A DNA stretch of 64,000 bases from Symbiodinium natans (GCA_905221605.1 CAJNDS010002725.1:135294-199293); one strand, 5' to 3'. Counted from the first letter of the stretch, positions 20,260 through 32,219 are shown. Numbers and translations are program-made. Notes: generated from the letters alone by a model not told the origin.

Positions 20260-21040
20260 ATAAAGCTCTATGCACTGTAGCATCTCCAGCCTTGGTTGCA
20301 CACACTCAAACAAAAGCAAAACAAAAACCATACTCAGTTCTTGCGAACTCAATCATATTGTTAAAGGATGAGCCTTTGCCAGAAGCCTCTGAATACAGAT
20401 AGACAAGCCCGCAGGTCAGGTAAGTCTTTAATTTACAACGTGGGACAGGGGCGTCGGGTCTCGGGACTTCGGCGGCTGGAGCCCATAGGAAGATGCAGGC
20501 CAAACCCCAAATAAAAACCTGTTTTCAATGTCAATTTTTTTGCTAGCCCTTAACCCTAAACCCTTTTAACCCTAAAACCTTTCAACCCTAAACCCTAAAC
20601 CCTTTTTATCTTCAGCCAAACCCCAAAAAACCCTTTGCTTTCTCCTGCAGACGGGATGCGGATTTCCAGGCACAGCTTCCAAAGCCCGGTATCCTACACC
20701 GAGAGAGACCCTACTTTGGAGTAGACCCTGGGAAAAATGCATATACTTTTTAGGTATAAGTAGGTATACTAAGAACCCCGAACCGAAAGCATTCAAGTAT
20801 AGGAAGCCCGAAGCCACGCATATCATAGAGTCCCAGACCAAGCCCGAAAGCCTAGTCCCTCCGAAGCCCTAGACGTGGTACCTTAAACCTTAAAAACCCA
20901 AAACCATAAAACCCTGAAGCCCGAAACCCCTTTTTGCATAAACCACCCTAAAAGTCCCTAAAGCCCCTGAAAGCCCTAAAAACCCTAAAAGCCCCTGAAG
21001 CCAGAAAGAAACCCCTACGAGCCCTAAAGCGCCGAAGACG
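20260..21040. other. Intron-like sequence
   Basis: AT-rich unique sequence (20270-20530), telomeric variants with AACCCTAAAACC spacing, and a short GC-rich segment at 20640-20700 that could be an exon on either strand (minus ALEAVPGNPHPVCRR; plus acceptor TTCTCCTGCAG). Nothing firmer is visible. Confidence 0.3.
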
Positions 21041-21112
21041 TCCTTGCTGTTGATCATCCCCTCGCCCGCCACGAAGATCACCGGGGTACGGGCGGCCTCC
21101 ACGGCTTCAGGT
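21040..21112 (-). CDS. Candidate exon
   Basis: The minus strand reads EAARTPVIFVAGEGMINSKD then VFGA, a hydrophobic strand followed by a loop as in a folded enzyme domain. The opposite strand gives a poorer frame. It may belong with the exons at 21488-23395. Confidence 0.4.
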
Positions 21113-21487
21113 AAAAAGGGTTTAGGAGGGGGGAGATGGGGGGGGAGGTGAGGGTTTAGGGTTCTGCAAGCACTCTCTGCAGCAGCAGGCTTCACGCTTG
21201 TGCAACAGGGTTTAGGGTTCAGGGCTTAGGGTTTATAGAGACTAGGGTTGGGTTTAGGGTTTGTAGGCTTTGAAGGGTTTAGGGTTTGTAGGGTGATAGG
21301 GTTTGTAGTTCATGGGGCTTGCAGAGTTTGTGGGGTGTATAGGGTTAATAGGGCTTTACAGCCTTTACAGGGTTTGCAGGGTTTACAGGATGATAGGGTC
21401 TACAGGATTTATAAGGTTTATAGGGTTTACATGGTTTATAAGGCTTTGTTTCCAGGTTGGGGTTTCAGGGTTTAGGGGTTCACGTTC

Positions 21488-21605
21488 AGCCCCTGTCGCT
21501 CTAAAACCTTCAAACCTGTTACCACCAACGGGGTCTCAGTCCCGCAATCCCTGTGCCTGCAGCGCTTGCGCCAGCCACTCTTTCCTTCAATGGCCGTTAG
21601 AGTTT
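21488..21605 (-). CDS. Candidate exon
   Basis: The minus strand reads LTAIEGKSGWRKRCRHRDCG then TETPLVVTGLKVLERQG. The next stretch (21620-21790) is open too and reads SAPNFKRDLGCGVRVVQQLT. No family recognised. Confidence 0.35.
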
Positions 21606-21889
21606 GAGGGGGTGGGGGGGGAGGCTCCATGAGGGTCAGTTGTTGAACAACCCGAACACCACACCCCAAATCCCGCTTGAAGTTCGGCGCCGAACTGGCA
21701 CTGAAGGATGTGGTCCCCCTTTTTGCAGACCCGATGCCCCCAGACCCAAACAAGAAGCAAGACCTAACCTCTGCACCCCTCAGGCCCAAACTGCCACAAC
21801 CCTAAACTCTAAACCCTAAGCCCTAAACAGCTCAGATGACCAGAAACTGTTTAGGGTTTAGGGTTTAGGGTTTAGGGTTTAGGGTTCAG

Positions 21890-22140
21890 GCTCGACTCGC
21901 AGAAGGCTGCGAAGCCCGGCTGGACGAGGCTGCCCAGCAATTCAAGCCAAAAAAAGTGGACCTTTTTGGTCTACGGCGATGCATGTAGCCCAACCACAGA
22001 AGATAGCAAATGCCGTGTTGAACTTGGCACAAAACTTTCGACTTTCGAACACACCAGATCCTCAACATAAATCTTAGCCCGCGAAGAATCGCAGTTTTAG
22101 TCCGAAACAACTGTGGCCGAAGCACCACCGAGTAGCTCGT
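21890..22140 (+). CDS. Ambiguous open segment
   Basis: The plus strand reads LAEGCEARLDEAAQQFKPKK then VDLFGLRRCM and TAG, which could be a gene's 3' end. The minus strand reads FRTKTAILRGLRFMLRIWCV. I prefer plus by charge pattern only. It is bounded by a TTTAGGG tract at 21849-21887 and a CCCTAAA tract at 22150-22179. Confidence 0.25.
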
Positions 22141-22189
22141 GGAAATTCGGAAACCCTAAACCCTAAACCCTAAACCCTCCCCACCAGCT

Positions 22190-23395
22190 GAAGCCCCAGT
22201 GGCGCTGCGGGCGTCGGCGTCTCATTCAGATTGCACACGAAGACCTCAGCTAGGGTTTAGGGTTTTAGGGTTTAGGGTTTAAGGGTTTAAGGGTTTAAGG
22301 GTTTAAGGGTTTTAGGGTTTTAGGGTTTTAGGGTTTTAGGGTTTTAGGGTTTTAGGGTTTTAGGGTTTTGGGTTCACAGAACGTTTCAGGATTTCGACTC
22401 TCACACTCGCGCAGGGCAGGCAAGGACTCGGATCGTTCTGGTCTTCCTCATGTCAGTACAGACAAGTCGCATATGCAGGTCGCAGCTTAGTCCATTACTC
22501 CCTACAGGGCCTCAGACCTTCCTCAATTGTGGGACAGCGTTTCAGGATTTAGGGCTTGTTGCTTTAGGGATTTCTCTACACTGTGGGTTCATTTTGGGGT
22601 TCTTACTGTAACACGGAGCAGGGACCAGTGGGCGTCCCCAAAGCCGAAGCATCATCCAAGCAACTTCCCTTTTACGGCAGGCCTCGGTGTACAGCGGCCC
22701 GGTTTCAGCACCCTACTCATACTGCAGAGCGAGCCTCCACCCTAAACCGTGAAACCTCAACCCTGAACCCTAAACCCTGAACCCGAAACCCTGAATCCTG
22801 AGCCCTAAACCCCAAACCCTGACACCTAAACCCTAAACCCTAAACCCTGAACCCTAAACCCTGAACCCTAAACCCTAAACCCTAAACCCGAATCCTGAAC
22901 CCCCAAGCCGAACTCCTCGATCGGCGAGCTGCAAGGTCGTCGGACATCTGCCGCCCATCCCTGGCCAGGCGTCCAAGTGCGGTTTAGGGTTTAGGGTTTA
23001 GGGTTTAGGGTTCAGGGTTTAGGGTTTAGCAAACTCCCATGCGGACATGGCTTCCTGGGCATGTTACATACGAGTAGTTTTTTTTCTTTTTCTATAGTAG
23101 TTTCCCAGAAGGACCTTTAGAGCAACCCCCCCCCCCCTCTCAGAACGACACCACTTGCAAGCTCATAGCCGAGAATGAGAGAATTAGGGTTTAGGGTTTA
23201 GGGCGTATATATTCCCCGTTAAGGGATGAGATATCGGGAAATTGACGAGACGTAAATCAGCAGGCAGATGCCCTGCCTCTGCTTCTTGGACATGTTCTCG
23301 ATGAAGTTGCGGCCGGCGGGCTCTTCCAGGTCGTGCCTTAGAGGCATCGCCCAGAACCGCACGTAGCTTGGGTTGGTCGACGCCTTCGCCCTCCC
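22190..23395 (-). CDS. Three candidate exons of one minus-strand gene
   Basis: Minus-strand exons at 23252-23395 (YVRFWAMPLRHDLEEPAGRN, FIENMSKKQRQGICLLIYV), 22905-22982 (LGRLARDGRQMSDDLAARRS) and 22190-22252 (EVFVCNLNETPTPAAPLGLQ) are separated by telomeric introns. The first is strongly protein-like with aromatic residues and one clear frame. A further exon at 23555-23630 may read GSGLEDAAQSPKRPGL. I cannot name the protein. Confidence 0.45.
22258..22372. repeat. Variant telomeric tract: TTTAAGGG then TTTTAGGG
   Basis: The tract changes from the heptamer to TTTAAGGG and then to eight or more perfect TTTTAGGG octamers. Such block-wise homogenisation points to slippage or unequal exchange rather than direct telomerase addition with one template. 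Confidence 0.85.
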
Positions 23396-23516
23396 TAAAC
23401 CCTAAACCCTAAACCCTAAACCCTAAACCCTAAACCCTAAACCCTGAACCCTGAACCCTGAACCCTGAGCCCTGAACCCTGAACCCTGAACCCTGAACCC
23501 TGAACCCTGAACCCTA
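23394..23516. repeat. Telomeric array CCCTAAA then CCCTGAA
   Basis: About seven CCCTAAA units are followed by about ten CCCTGAA units, again in blocks. It borders the exon at 23252-23395. Confidence 0.85.
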
Positions 23517-24624
23517 CCCTAAACCTAGGTTTTACGGCCTGTAGCGGCATTCCATCTATCCCAAACCTGGACGCTTTGGACTCTGAGCCGCATCCTCAAG
23601 ACCTGAACCCCTCAGCACAGCGGCGGCATTTAGCGTTTAGGGTTTAGGAGTTTTTTTGCCACCCGCCTAGCAGCCTCTTTTTAGGGTTTAGGGTTTAGGA
23701 TGGTTTAGGGTTTAGGGCCAGGGTCGTGATGCACAAGCCATTACAGTAAACTCCAGAAAGTTGGAAAATGGTTTTCAGGATGATTAGAGCTGGGATTCCC
23801 TTTAGGTATACCTTTTGGGGTACACTTTTTGGAGTCTACTGCACTCTTACTCAAGAAGCCATCCGTGCGCTGCAAGCCCAGAATCTTGAACTCCATCGCT
23901 ACACCCTTTGTACCCGAAACACTCGGAGTTGGGGGTTCTACAGGGCCAGGGAATTCTCCCCTTAACCCTAACCCTAAGCCCTAGAAACCCTATAAACCCT
24001 AAACGCCAAACCCTTCAACCAAAGCCCTCCTGCCCGACGTCCGAGAAGAAGAGTAAACCAAGGGCGTTGCTCAAGGAACTTCCCGCGCCTCGGCGGTTTA
24101 GGGTTTCAGAAACATCCCCAGCCTTTTTGAGAATCATAAAACAGAGCCAAAACAACGCCTTTAAACAAACAAAACAAGCCCTAACCCTAAACCCTACCAA
24201 GCCTCAACCCTAAACCCCTATGAGGGACATAGGCCACAAATCGACCATGGCAAGCTGTACGGACTGTGGACTGAAACCCTCTGTCATGGCCCTGGTTCTG
24301 TACTCCCCCTCCCCCTAAACTCGTTCATGGTTCGGGATAGTATTTAAAAATTAAGCTTCTATTCCTTATTGGGGTTTAAGTCCCGTTGAAAATATGACAA
24401 AGTAAAATCATCTCACCTCCCTTTATGGGGCATGGAGAAGTATGAATTTGGTGGGAAGGAGAGCGTGTGTAGCATGTACCATGTGGGCACATTGACATGG
24501 TCCCTTGGGGTGTAATGCGCTCAACTGTCAGCGGAGACCTGAAGAGGCTGGGTGCGTGGCAGCCTCCGCACAAGGCATCGGACCTCATGGGTGCAAGAGT
24601 TCGGTGTTCTTGGGTTCATTATGG

Positions 24625-24734
24625 CGTTCTTAAGGGAGGGGTTGGGTTCAAGGGGGGTTAGGTAATTTAAGGTTCCTTAATACTCCCCAATACTCCCTAC
24701 GGTACCTACCCCCCTTGAACCCCCCTCCCTTAAG
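24625..24734. repeat. Family-G inverted-repeat element, complete
   Basis: CTTAAGGGAGGGGTTGGGTT at the left and TTGAACCCCCCTCCCTTAAG at the right, with AAGGGGGGTTAGGTA and TACCTACCCCCCTT just inside: about 30 bp of near-perfect terminal inverted repeat in a 110-bp element. Confidence 0.8.
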
Positions 24735-24810
24735 ATCCCTATGAGTTCAGGGCTCCCAGGGCCTAAGGATGTTTATAGGGCAATTGCTCATATGACTCAT
24801 ATGCTTTACC

Positions 24811-24884
24811 CTAAACCCTAAACCCTAAACCCTAAACCCTAAACCCTAAACCCTAAACCCTAAACCCTAAACCCTAAACCCTTA
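24811..24884. repeat. Telomere-type array (CCCTAAA)n
   Basis: Ten perfect heptamers between unassigned sequence and candidate exons at 24970-25351. Confidence 0.9.
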
Positions 24885-24967
24885 ATGGGTTCAGTGTTTG
24901 GGGCTTGAGGAGGCCTGGTTGGGCTTCGGGTGTAGGTCGGCTTTTCAGGGGCGTTTCAGTTGCGAAA

Positions 24968-25351
24968 TCCCGGTCTTTCATCTCAGGTGCTTGTTGTTCA
25001 GCAGGTTGCATGGAAGTGCGGCGACCTCATGCGACCTCCTCCTTGCTGGACTTTCATCCTGAAATCCACACTCATCCCCAACAAACTTCATCTTCGATCC
25101 CAGCCCAGCCGCCTAAGCCCGATAACTCCCAACCCGAATTGCACCAAGCACTGAAATTTAATATAAATAACCAACGAAGATGCCTAACAAGCTGTTGCTG
25201 TAGCACTCATGCGACCCCAAGACCTAAACCCTATAACCACCCATGAACCTCCAAGCACAAGTAACCGCAGCACAGCGGCGCCCGCCGACTTTCCTGATCC
25301 CGGAGGCCCCACCACCAATGCAGCCTTGCATCTGGATGGACTACGTGGGCT
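24968..25351 (-). CDS. P-loop (Walker A) exon and neighbour
   Basis: Exon 25256-25351 on the minus strand reads CKAALVVGPPGSGKSAGAAV then LRLL, a hydrophobic strand followed by a Walker A motif GPPGSGKS. This is the hallmark of AAA+ or related P-loop NTPases. It is followed on the sense strand by a family-D end (CTTGGAGGTTCATGGGTGG). A second exon at about 24968-25100 reads FVGDECGFQDESPARRRSHE then VAALPCNLLNNKHL. The upstream segment 25365-25440 reads MFKRAQGTLTWNNSESLEPS. Dynein-type or other AAA+ proteins are possible; the motif alone does not decide. Confidence 0.45.
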
Positions 25352-25560
25352 TGTGGTTTAGGGTTTCCGGCGCAGGATGATGGTTCAAGACTTTCTGAGT
25401 TGTTCCAAGTAAGAGTGCCCTGAGCTCTTTTGAACATGAAGTCCTTTTTGCCCCTAAACCCTTAGCACCAAACCCCAAACCCCAAACCCTCAACCCCAAA
25501 CCATAAAGCCTCAAAAAGGGTTAAGCTGGGGGAAGTTGCAGGCTGGAGGTTGGCTCTCGT

Positions 25561-25678
25561 TTAGGGTTTAGGTTTAGGGTTTAGGGTTTAGGGTTTAGGG
25601 TTTAGGGTTTAGGGTTTAGGGTTTAGGGTTTAGGGTTTAGGGTTTAGGGTTTAGGGTTTAGGGTTTAGGGTTTAGGGA
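25561..25678. repeat. Telomere-type array (TTTAGGG)n
   Basis: About 16 nearly perfect units. No exon touches its right edge directly. Confidence 0.9.
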
Positions 25679-25934
25679 ACCAGAGCCTTGTGGGGGCGAA
25701 GAGTCCTGGTTTCAGGTTTTGGAGTTTAGGGCTTCGGGTTTCGGGCCATAGGCCATAGGCTTTAGGGTTTTGAGGAGACCGCATGTCCCGCAGCCTCCAC
25801 TTGTCCTGCAAACCCTATAACGCAACGTTGAAGCCAATTAACAACCAACGGCCGAAGATCAGGTACAAACATCTCCCTAAACCCCAAACCCCAAACCCCA
25901 AACCCCAAACCCTAAACCCTAAACCCTCTTCAAG

Positions 25935-26030
25935 CAGGACCGTGGGCGCCACCTGGCGTTTGGCGCCCCCTGGCCTGCGCAAGAGAGGGTCTGTATGGAT
26001 CCGAATACAGGAAACCTGGAACTTCAAAAC
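25935..26030 (-). CDS. Candidate exon
   Basis: The minus strand reads RIHTDPLLRRPGGAKRQVAP then TVLLE. The plus strand is also open (GATWRLAPPGLRKRGSVWIR). Flanked by CCCTAAA tracts on both sides. Confidence 0.3.
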
Positions 26031-26984
26031 CCTAAACCCTATACCTTGCACCCTAAACCCTTGAACCCTAAGGCCCAAACCAGAATCCCAACACCCCAAA
26101 CCCCATAAACACCACACTGAGTGGCTGAGTTCAGAAGCCCACAGTGTAGGCATTCGGCTACTATGTACATAAACCTACAAAGCCCAAAAGCCCCCTTGCA
26201 AATGCCTTTCGAGCTTCGAGAGCCCCCAAACGCCTTTAGCCAGCCAGCTCGTTCGTTCCGGGATCGCCAAGGCTGGGGAAGGTTTGGGGTCTAGGGTTTC
26301 TAGGGTTTACAGGGTTTTTTAGGGTTTATAGGGTTTATAGGGTTTAGGCTTTAGGGTTAGGGGTTTAGGGTTTAGGGTTCGGGGTTTAGGGTTTAGGATT
26401 TAAGTTTAGGATTTAGGGTCTAGGGTTTAGGGTTTAAGGTTTAGGGACCCCAAGCCGGCTTCGTAGGGTGCAGGGTCTCAGTTTAGCCGAGCACCCTTCA
26501 CGGAGTCCGCAAGTGCCTAAGACCTAAAGTCGTAGGGAACGTTCGGGTACCCCTCTATGGCGAGGTTTGGGTGGTATCTTAGGGTTTAGGCTTTAGGGTT
26601 TAGGGTTTGGGGTTCGGCAAGTTGGGAGGCGAACTTCGTCTTCAGGGAACGCCGGCCTACTGCCCAGATATGCGTTTCGCAGTAGCAGGGGTAAGTGGCG
26701 ACACGAAGCCTACGCCATTAATTAAAGCCTCACTAGCCCTCAAACCCTAAACCCTAAACCCTAAACCCCATCCCTAAACGTTAGCCTGCCTTTAAACCAA
26801 AGGGAACAGCCTAAACACCTCAACCACCCCCACCCCACCCTAAGCCCTGAACCTGGAAGCTGCCCCAAATACCCTAAACGCTAAACCCTAAACCCTATAT
26901 CCAAAACCCTAAACCCTAAACCCTAAACCCTAACCCTAAACCCTATAAACCCTAAAACCCCCAACCCCCCCCCCCCCCCCCCCC

Positions 26985-27965
26985 CTCGCCCACTGCCGCC
27001 TCCAATTCTTGAGCCAGTCCCGAAACTGCTCCCAGGCCTCAGAAACGTCCAGAAACAGCTTTAATTATGGGAGGAAACTTAGGGGGTAATATAGAGGGCG
27101 TTCTGCTGTCTGGCTGTCTAGGGTTTCGGCCTTTTCTTCGGGCTGGGGATTCGGGTTTAGGGTTTAGGGTTCAAGGCTTTCATGGGCTTTGTTTCAAGTA
27201 GGGTTGGGAGGGAAGGGCAAGATACAAAACACTAACTTGTGATCTCTAGCGAGGTATTGTAAAGCGAAGTCTGGCTTACTATTCAGAGGGTAGGAAAACC
27301 TGGGAATGTAGCAAAAGGTTAATGGGAGCTGTTCTAAAGTTAATCCTGGTCAGAAAACTTGAACTTGAACTTGAACTTGAGAGTTCATAGGTAATTGCAA
27401 GTAGGGTCAGAAGTATCCCAAATCAGGTTCTGGTTCTAAGCAGTTATGCATCTACGCACGAACCTCCACGAAGAAGCCACAAGAAAATTACTCTTTGCTA
27501 CTAAGGGAAACTGCTTCCTAGATGTTCTGGGCGGTCTGATGTCTCGTGTCGCCCTGCACCCGCAACTCTGAAACCCTGACCCCGCCCATCTTGCCTTAGT
27601 TTTTTGGAGCATTTGGAGGCTGTGCGTTGATTCTATCCAAAGCTCGTCATAGGCCAAGTTTCACCTGGCGCTTTCTGTCTATCTACAGTGCTAAGCAGTG
27701 TACCTAGAACCACAACAGTCAGTAGGCAGAGTAGCAGCCCTCCGGGGGGGGGGGGGGGTTCCGAAAAAAGGGGTTCCCTTTTTGGGGGTCTCTTCAAGGG
27801 CAGTCTAATCTATTTGGGGTATAAAAAGGGGTACCCCCCCCCCCCCCCCCCCCCCCCCGACCCCCCTTTTATGGGAACAGCCGCAAAGGCCGAGGCTTTG
27901 ATTGGCCGAAGCTGCTTCTGCGTCTTTGGCGAGTGCCTCTCCGCCCAGTCGACGAGCACCTTTTA
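26985..27965 (-). CDS. Three candidate minus-strand exons
   Basis: Exon 27880-27965 reads KVLVDWAERHSPKTQKQLRP. The segment 27470-27660 reads AYDELWIESTHSLQMLQKTK then ARWAG. The segment 26990-27062 reads KLFLDVSEAWEQFRDWLKNW then RRQWAR. All are rich in charged and aromatic residues with a clearly preferred strand. No family recognised. Poly-C runs (about 26967-26985 and 27835-27858) lie beside two of them. Confidence 0.4.
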
Positions 27966-28294
27966 GGTTTTAGGGTTTAGGGTTTAGGGCTTAGAGTTTG
28001 CAAGCAAGGTCCTATGACATCATTAGCTGCAGGATAGGATAGGATCCAGCAAGAGTCTCCAATATGTATGCATGTATGTATAAAGAGGCAAATGTGCCAA
28101 TAGGTAGTGTGCAAAAGCTCTCGTTTTGAACTGGAGCTCGGAGATATCATGGACAAAACGAAAAGGGGCGCGAAAGTGCATCTTCTTTTCAACTCAGAAC
28201 ACGATAAACCTTGCAAGGCCTACAAGCCCTCTAATCCCCTAAAATTTAGACCTTATAAACCCTAAATCTTAAACCCTGAAACCCTTATACCGTA

Positions 28295-28435
28295 CATGGG
28301 CCTCTGGGTTTCAGAGCAGCCAGAGGCCGAGCCCTTCGCCACCCCGAATGCAACGGGGGTTCCAGGATTGCTGAAGATCAGGCTGCACAGCCAACGAACC
28401 GGGTCTTGCGGCGAAGAGTCGCCCTCTTCCCTAAG
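28295..28435 (-). CDS. Candidate exon
   Basis: The minus strand reads PVRWLCSLIFSNPGTPVAFG then VAKGSASGC. The plus strand is open as well (EQPEAEPFATPNATGVPGLL). I prefer minus for consistency with neighbours. Confidence 0.3.
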
Positions 28436-28832
28436 CCCTCTGCCCTAAGCACCACAAAACGACTTGGGTTTAGCGATTGGGGTTTAGGGTCTATAGGGTC
28501 TAGGGTTTAGGGTTTCGGCATCAGGTCTGCGCATGCGCATCAATTTCACCGCGCCGCGGATGCCCCGAAGAAATGCATTTTACAACTGCGATGCACCTGT
28601 AAACACGAGTGCCTCATCAGTTTGACGTCCCTGCTAACCAAGGCAACAACAAAACTACGTAACCTCCAGCGCCCTGAAGCCCTGAGCCCTAAGCCCTAAA
28701 CCCTAAACCCTAAACCCTAAACCCTAAGCCCTAAACCCTAAAAAAGTCAAGCGCAAGCGCCTCCGAGTGGTTTTCGTATTCTTAATGCCCCTGAACCTCC
28801 AAGTACTCCTCTATCAAAGCACTCAGGAGACG

Positions 28833-28995
28833 ACCTTGTCTGGCTTGGGCAGCTCCTTCTTTTGCCCTTTGCGCGCGCAAGGGCAGAAGTGGGAAGGGCT
28901 TCTTGGGGCTTGTCTGTATCCAGGATTTGGTGAGTTGAAGCTCTGACAGAGGGTACAGAAGCCCTGTTGCTGCAGGCTTGCGACGTCGCGCCTGG
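28833..28995 (-). CDS. Candidate exon ending in TGA
   Basis: The minus strand reads SLQQQGFCTLCQSFNSPNPG, then RKGQKKELPKPDKVVS and a TGA. Could be a gene's 3' exon. A family-D right end (GAACCTCCAAG) lies at 28791-28801 just beyond. Confidence 0.3.
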
Positions 28996-29361
28996 AATGA
29001 GGCCTACGAAAAACCCGAAACCCCAAACCCTAAACCCGAAACCCTCATCCTCAACCCCTACACCCTAAACCATACACCCTACACCCTACACCCTAAACCC
29101 AAACCCGAAGCCCCAAGCCCTAACAGACTTGTGCTTAGTGGTGTTGAGGGCTAGGACCTTGGGCTTCATGTATGTAGGGTTTACAGAGGGCTTACTGTCT
29201 GTAGGGTGTACATGGCTTATCTGCTCTTGAGGGTTTACGTAGGGTTTCTTTCGGGTTCCGGGAACTCGGCCCATCACCTTTCAACCGAACCCTAGCCCCT
29301 AAACTCATACCCTAAACCCTAAACCGTAGACCCTAAACCCTAAACCCCACCCCAATGTTCC

Positions 29362-29454
29362 AACCTTGGCCGGTTCCTCAAAGTCGATCCCAGGCCCCTG
29401 GCCCTGAGCGTTGGAGCCGGCAGCCGCCGGTTCGACGATCTCCAGCTCCTTCTC
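29362..29454 (-). CDS. Candidate exon with a canonical acceptor
   Basis: The minus strand reads EKELEIVEPAAAGSNAQGQG then PGIDFEEPAKV, preceded by CGACCTCCTCAG, a good acceptor. Acidic and Ala/Gly-rich. It may be part of a low-complexity protein together with exons at 34322 and 36425. Confidence 0.45.
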
Positions 29455-29591
29455 CTGAGGAGGTCGTGTTAGGAGTTTAGGGGTTCAGGGTTTAGGGTTT
29501 AGGGTCTAGGGTTTAGGGTTAGGATTTCGGGTTAAAGGTTCAGGGTGTAGAGTTTCGATGAGGATGGGGGCTCAACTCGCGCCCGGTGGCT

Positions 29592-29803
29592 GTTAGGATC
29601 ACTTGGGCACTTCGGGCTTGCGGAGCTGGTTGTGATTCAGGTCCTTTTCCAGCTTTTGGATGTTTTTGGGCCTTTCAAGGTCCAAGGAGGGAGGGTTTCT
29701 TAACTTAAACCACCCTTTCAACATGAAAATCTTCAGTATGATCATGGAAAGCAAAGTGAATTCGAATGCCGTTTTCCACAGGTCTCGGGGAGCCTGGCAC
29801 ACC
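29592..29803 (-). CDS. Candidate exon with a hydrophobic segment
   Basis: The minus strand gives 67 codons with a hydrophobic stretch FEFTLLSMIILKIFML (possible membrane helix) followed by RPKNIQKLEKDLNHNQLRKP and a TGA at about 29599. No telomeric repeat lies inside. I recognise no family. Confidence 0.35.
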
Positions 29804-30349
29804 TAAACCGCACGAAGCCCTGCAGCCTCAGTGTGCCTTGGGGACCTAAACCCCAATAGCCCCAAAACCCCAAAACACTAAACAGCTACTAAACCTATGG
29901 CCCTGTAACCCCCAAAACCCTGTAACCCTAAACCCCTTAAAGCTCCAACTCCCATCCCCCACAAGTATCCGAACTGCCCCCAGCTGCCTCTTTCGGAGGA
30001 GCTTTGGGGGCGCCACCTATGACCAGGCCTGGCAGTTTAGGGTTTAGGGTTTAGGGTTTAGGGTTATAGGGTTGAGGGTTTCGAGTTTAGTGTTTAGGGT
30101 TCAGGGTTTAGGGTTTCGAGTTTAGGGCTCAGGGTTTAGGGTTCAGGGTTTAGGGAGCGGAATCACGAGATACCATACACCAGCCCGGCCCGAAAGCCTT
30201 CTCTGTTTTGGCTTACCCTCAACCTTAACCCTAAAACCCCCTAAACCGGACCTAAATAAACCTTGTTAAGTCCCTATTAAAACCCACCAAAAACCCCTTG
30301 AAGCCCCTGGAAACCCCAAAGAAGCCCTGTACATTTTTGGGTGTCTTAG

Positions 30350-30510
30350 GGTATTTCGTGGCCACACGCCTAGCAATGGCACTTGTAATTTCTGGTTCAG
30401 GGTTGCATGGAGCACGTCACGTTGCAGAGCCCCTGCTTGCAGGTTTGGGGTATTGAGGATAGAGGCTTTGTGCAACCAGAGGTCCCGAAGACACATCAGC
30501 CAATCCAAAA
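30350..30510 (-). CDS. Candidate exon
   Basis: The minus strand reads DWLMCLRDLWLHKASILNTP then NLQAGALQRDVLHATLNQKL. Leu-rich and helical in character. It contains GCCACACGCCTAGC (about 30360-30373), close to a motif found at several intron edges in the window, so part of it may be intronic. Confidence 0.3.
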
Positions 30511-30739
30511 CCAGAAACCCGAAACCCGAAACCCGAAACCCTAAACCCTAAACCCTAAACCCTAAACCCGAAGCAGCTCCCAGTTAGCTTGGAGTTGAGG
30601 GCGAAGGGGTGGGGGGGCTTTACAGACTGGAGGATGGCCCTTTTAAAGCCCTCTAACACTCTAACAAAGATTCCGAAAGATCATCCTCTGAAACCCAAAC
30701 TGGTAGAAAAAGATCCCGAAAGCCTACCTGCAAAATAGG

Positions 30740-32210
30740 GTTTTGAGTGCCACGACCCATGTTTGCCCCGAACCGCACCCTGGAGCAATGCGCCAGCCGA
30801 GCCTGGGCACTTGTTGGGCCGCCTGGGCAGTGACACAGACACCAGAGGGGCCCCTACTAGCAAAAAAAGGCACTTGGGCAGTCCGTCTTGCTAGAAAAAA
30901 TGGCACCTGGGCAGTCTCTCTTTGCCATGGCTGTCATAATTTAAGGGCCGCATTTCATCGCCTTGACCATGCATCTCGCTTTCTGTCTCTCTCATGGTGT
31001 TGATGGCGTTCAGGACCGCCCAAAGAGGCCCAAGCGTGGCTGCTGGCACGAGTGCCCAAAGCCTACCAAGGACAACCTACATAGGCTTAGGGTTTAGGGT
31101 TTAGGGTTTAGGGTTTAGGGTTTAGGGTTTAGGGTTGATAAAAACACTCTAATTATGGGTACTTTTCCTGCTAGTAAACAACATAAAGCATGTCTAGAAC
31201 AACCTAGATACTGCTGAAAGATGGGCACACTTCCTGCTGTTGAGGGTACAAGTTACCCTGGGAACGCCTACTCCAAATTCCAAAACAAAACGATCAAGCA
31301 ACCACGCATCCAGGAGCAAGGTCTCAGGCTTTCGGCTAAGGAGCTTGGCGTTCACGGGTGCTGCTGTGAGTAGCTACAACTGAGCTATATATCAGCAGGA
31401 GCGGTGGCTGGTTTTTTGGTTGTTAAGGGGATAGCATTGTAGTTTGGGCTCCTGCATTGCACCCGAATCCTGCTGTGAAGGCTTAACAACCTCAACCCTA
31501 GTAGCCTGGTTGAAAGTATCATGGCGCTTGCCCGCCTCCTGCATCCAACTCGACGTACAGTCTAGAGCAACCGATATACACTCAAAAGAAGGGCCTACTG
31601 TGGCAATGCCACGGTATCTGATATACTACCTATATATATGTATATATATATACATATATACATATATATATATATACGATATAGCATCCTATACGCAATA
31701 ATTAGGCCACTCTAGTTTGCAAAAAGAAAACCCTCCCCAACCTACACTCTCTCTCTCTCTCTCTCTCTACACCTCTCCCCTCCCCCGCCCAGGCATACTG
31801 CAAAACCTGAACTTTTCCACTTTCGGGAGTCGTCCCGAGGACGCCACTGGACCTTGGCAAAGCCCGCCTTCCTCAGCTGGCTTAGATTCGTATTTGTTTC
31901 ATTTTATCTGCGTTCCTTTTCTCTGAAGGGGGAGAGTTCCAAATACACTTCTATAGACATATATATGTACATACATATGTGTTATCGCCTTTTTTGTTTC
32001 CAGTTGGGGACCGGAAATTCGGGTTCAGGGATGAAGCACCAGATGATGTCCTAATGTCGTAGAGATGATCATCGTCTGGGGTTTAGGCTTTACGGTGCTA
32101 CTTAGAGGTGCATGGCAACAAAGAACACTAACGGGGTCATAATCGATTCGGCGTACTTGTAACTCTAAACCCTAAACCCTTAACCCTAACCCTAAACCCT
32201 AAACCCTAAA
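30740..32210. other. Mostly intron-like sequence with microsatellites
   Basis: Contains three near-repeats of GCACTTGGGCAGTC/GCACCTGGGCAGTC (30808-30925), a TTTAGGG tract (31085-31135), an alternating TA/CATA tract (31628-31680), a (CT)n tract (31747-31770) and unique sequence. The segment 31000-31080 could be an exon (plus FRTAQRGPSVAAGTSAQSLP). Otherwise I see nothing. Confidence 0.35.
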
Positions 32211-32219
32211 ACTAATTTG

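Noticed and set aside
25783-26153. Two overlapping open frames of 93 and 112 codons on opposite strands
   Set aside because: Much of both frames is translated CCCTAAA/CCCCAAA tract (Asn-Pro-Lys or Gly-Phe-Arg type repeats); only the 25935-26030 part may be exon.
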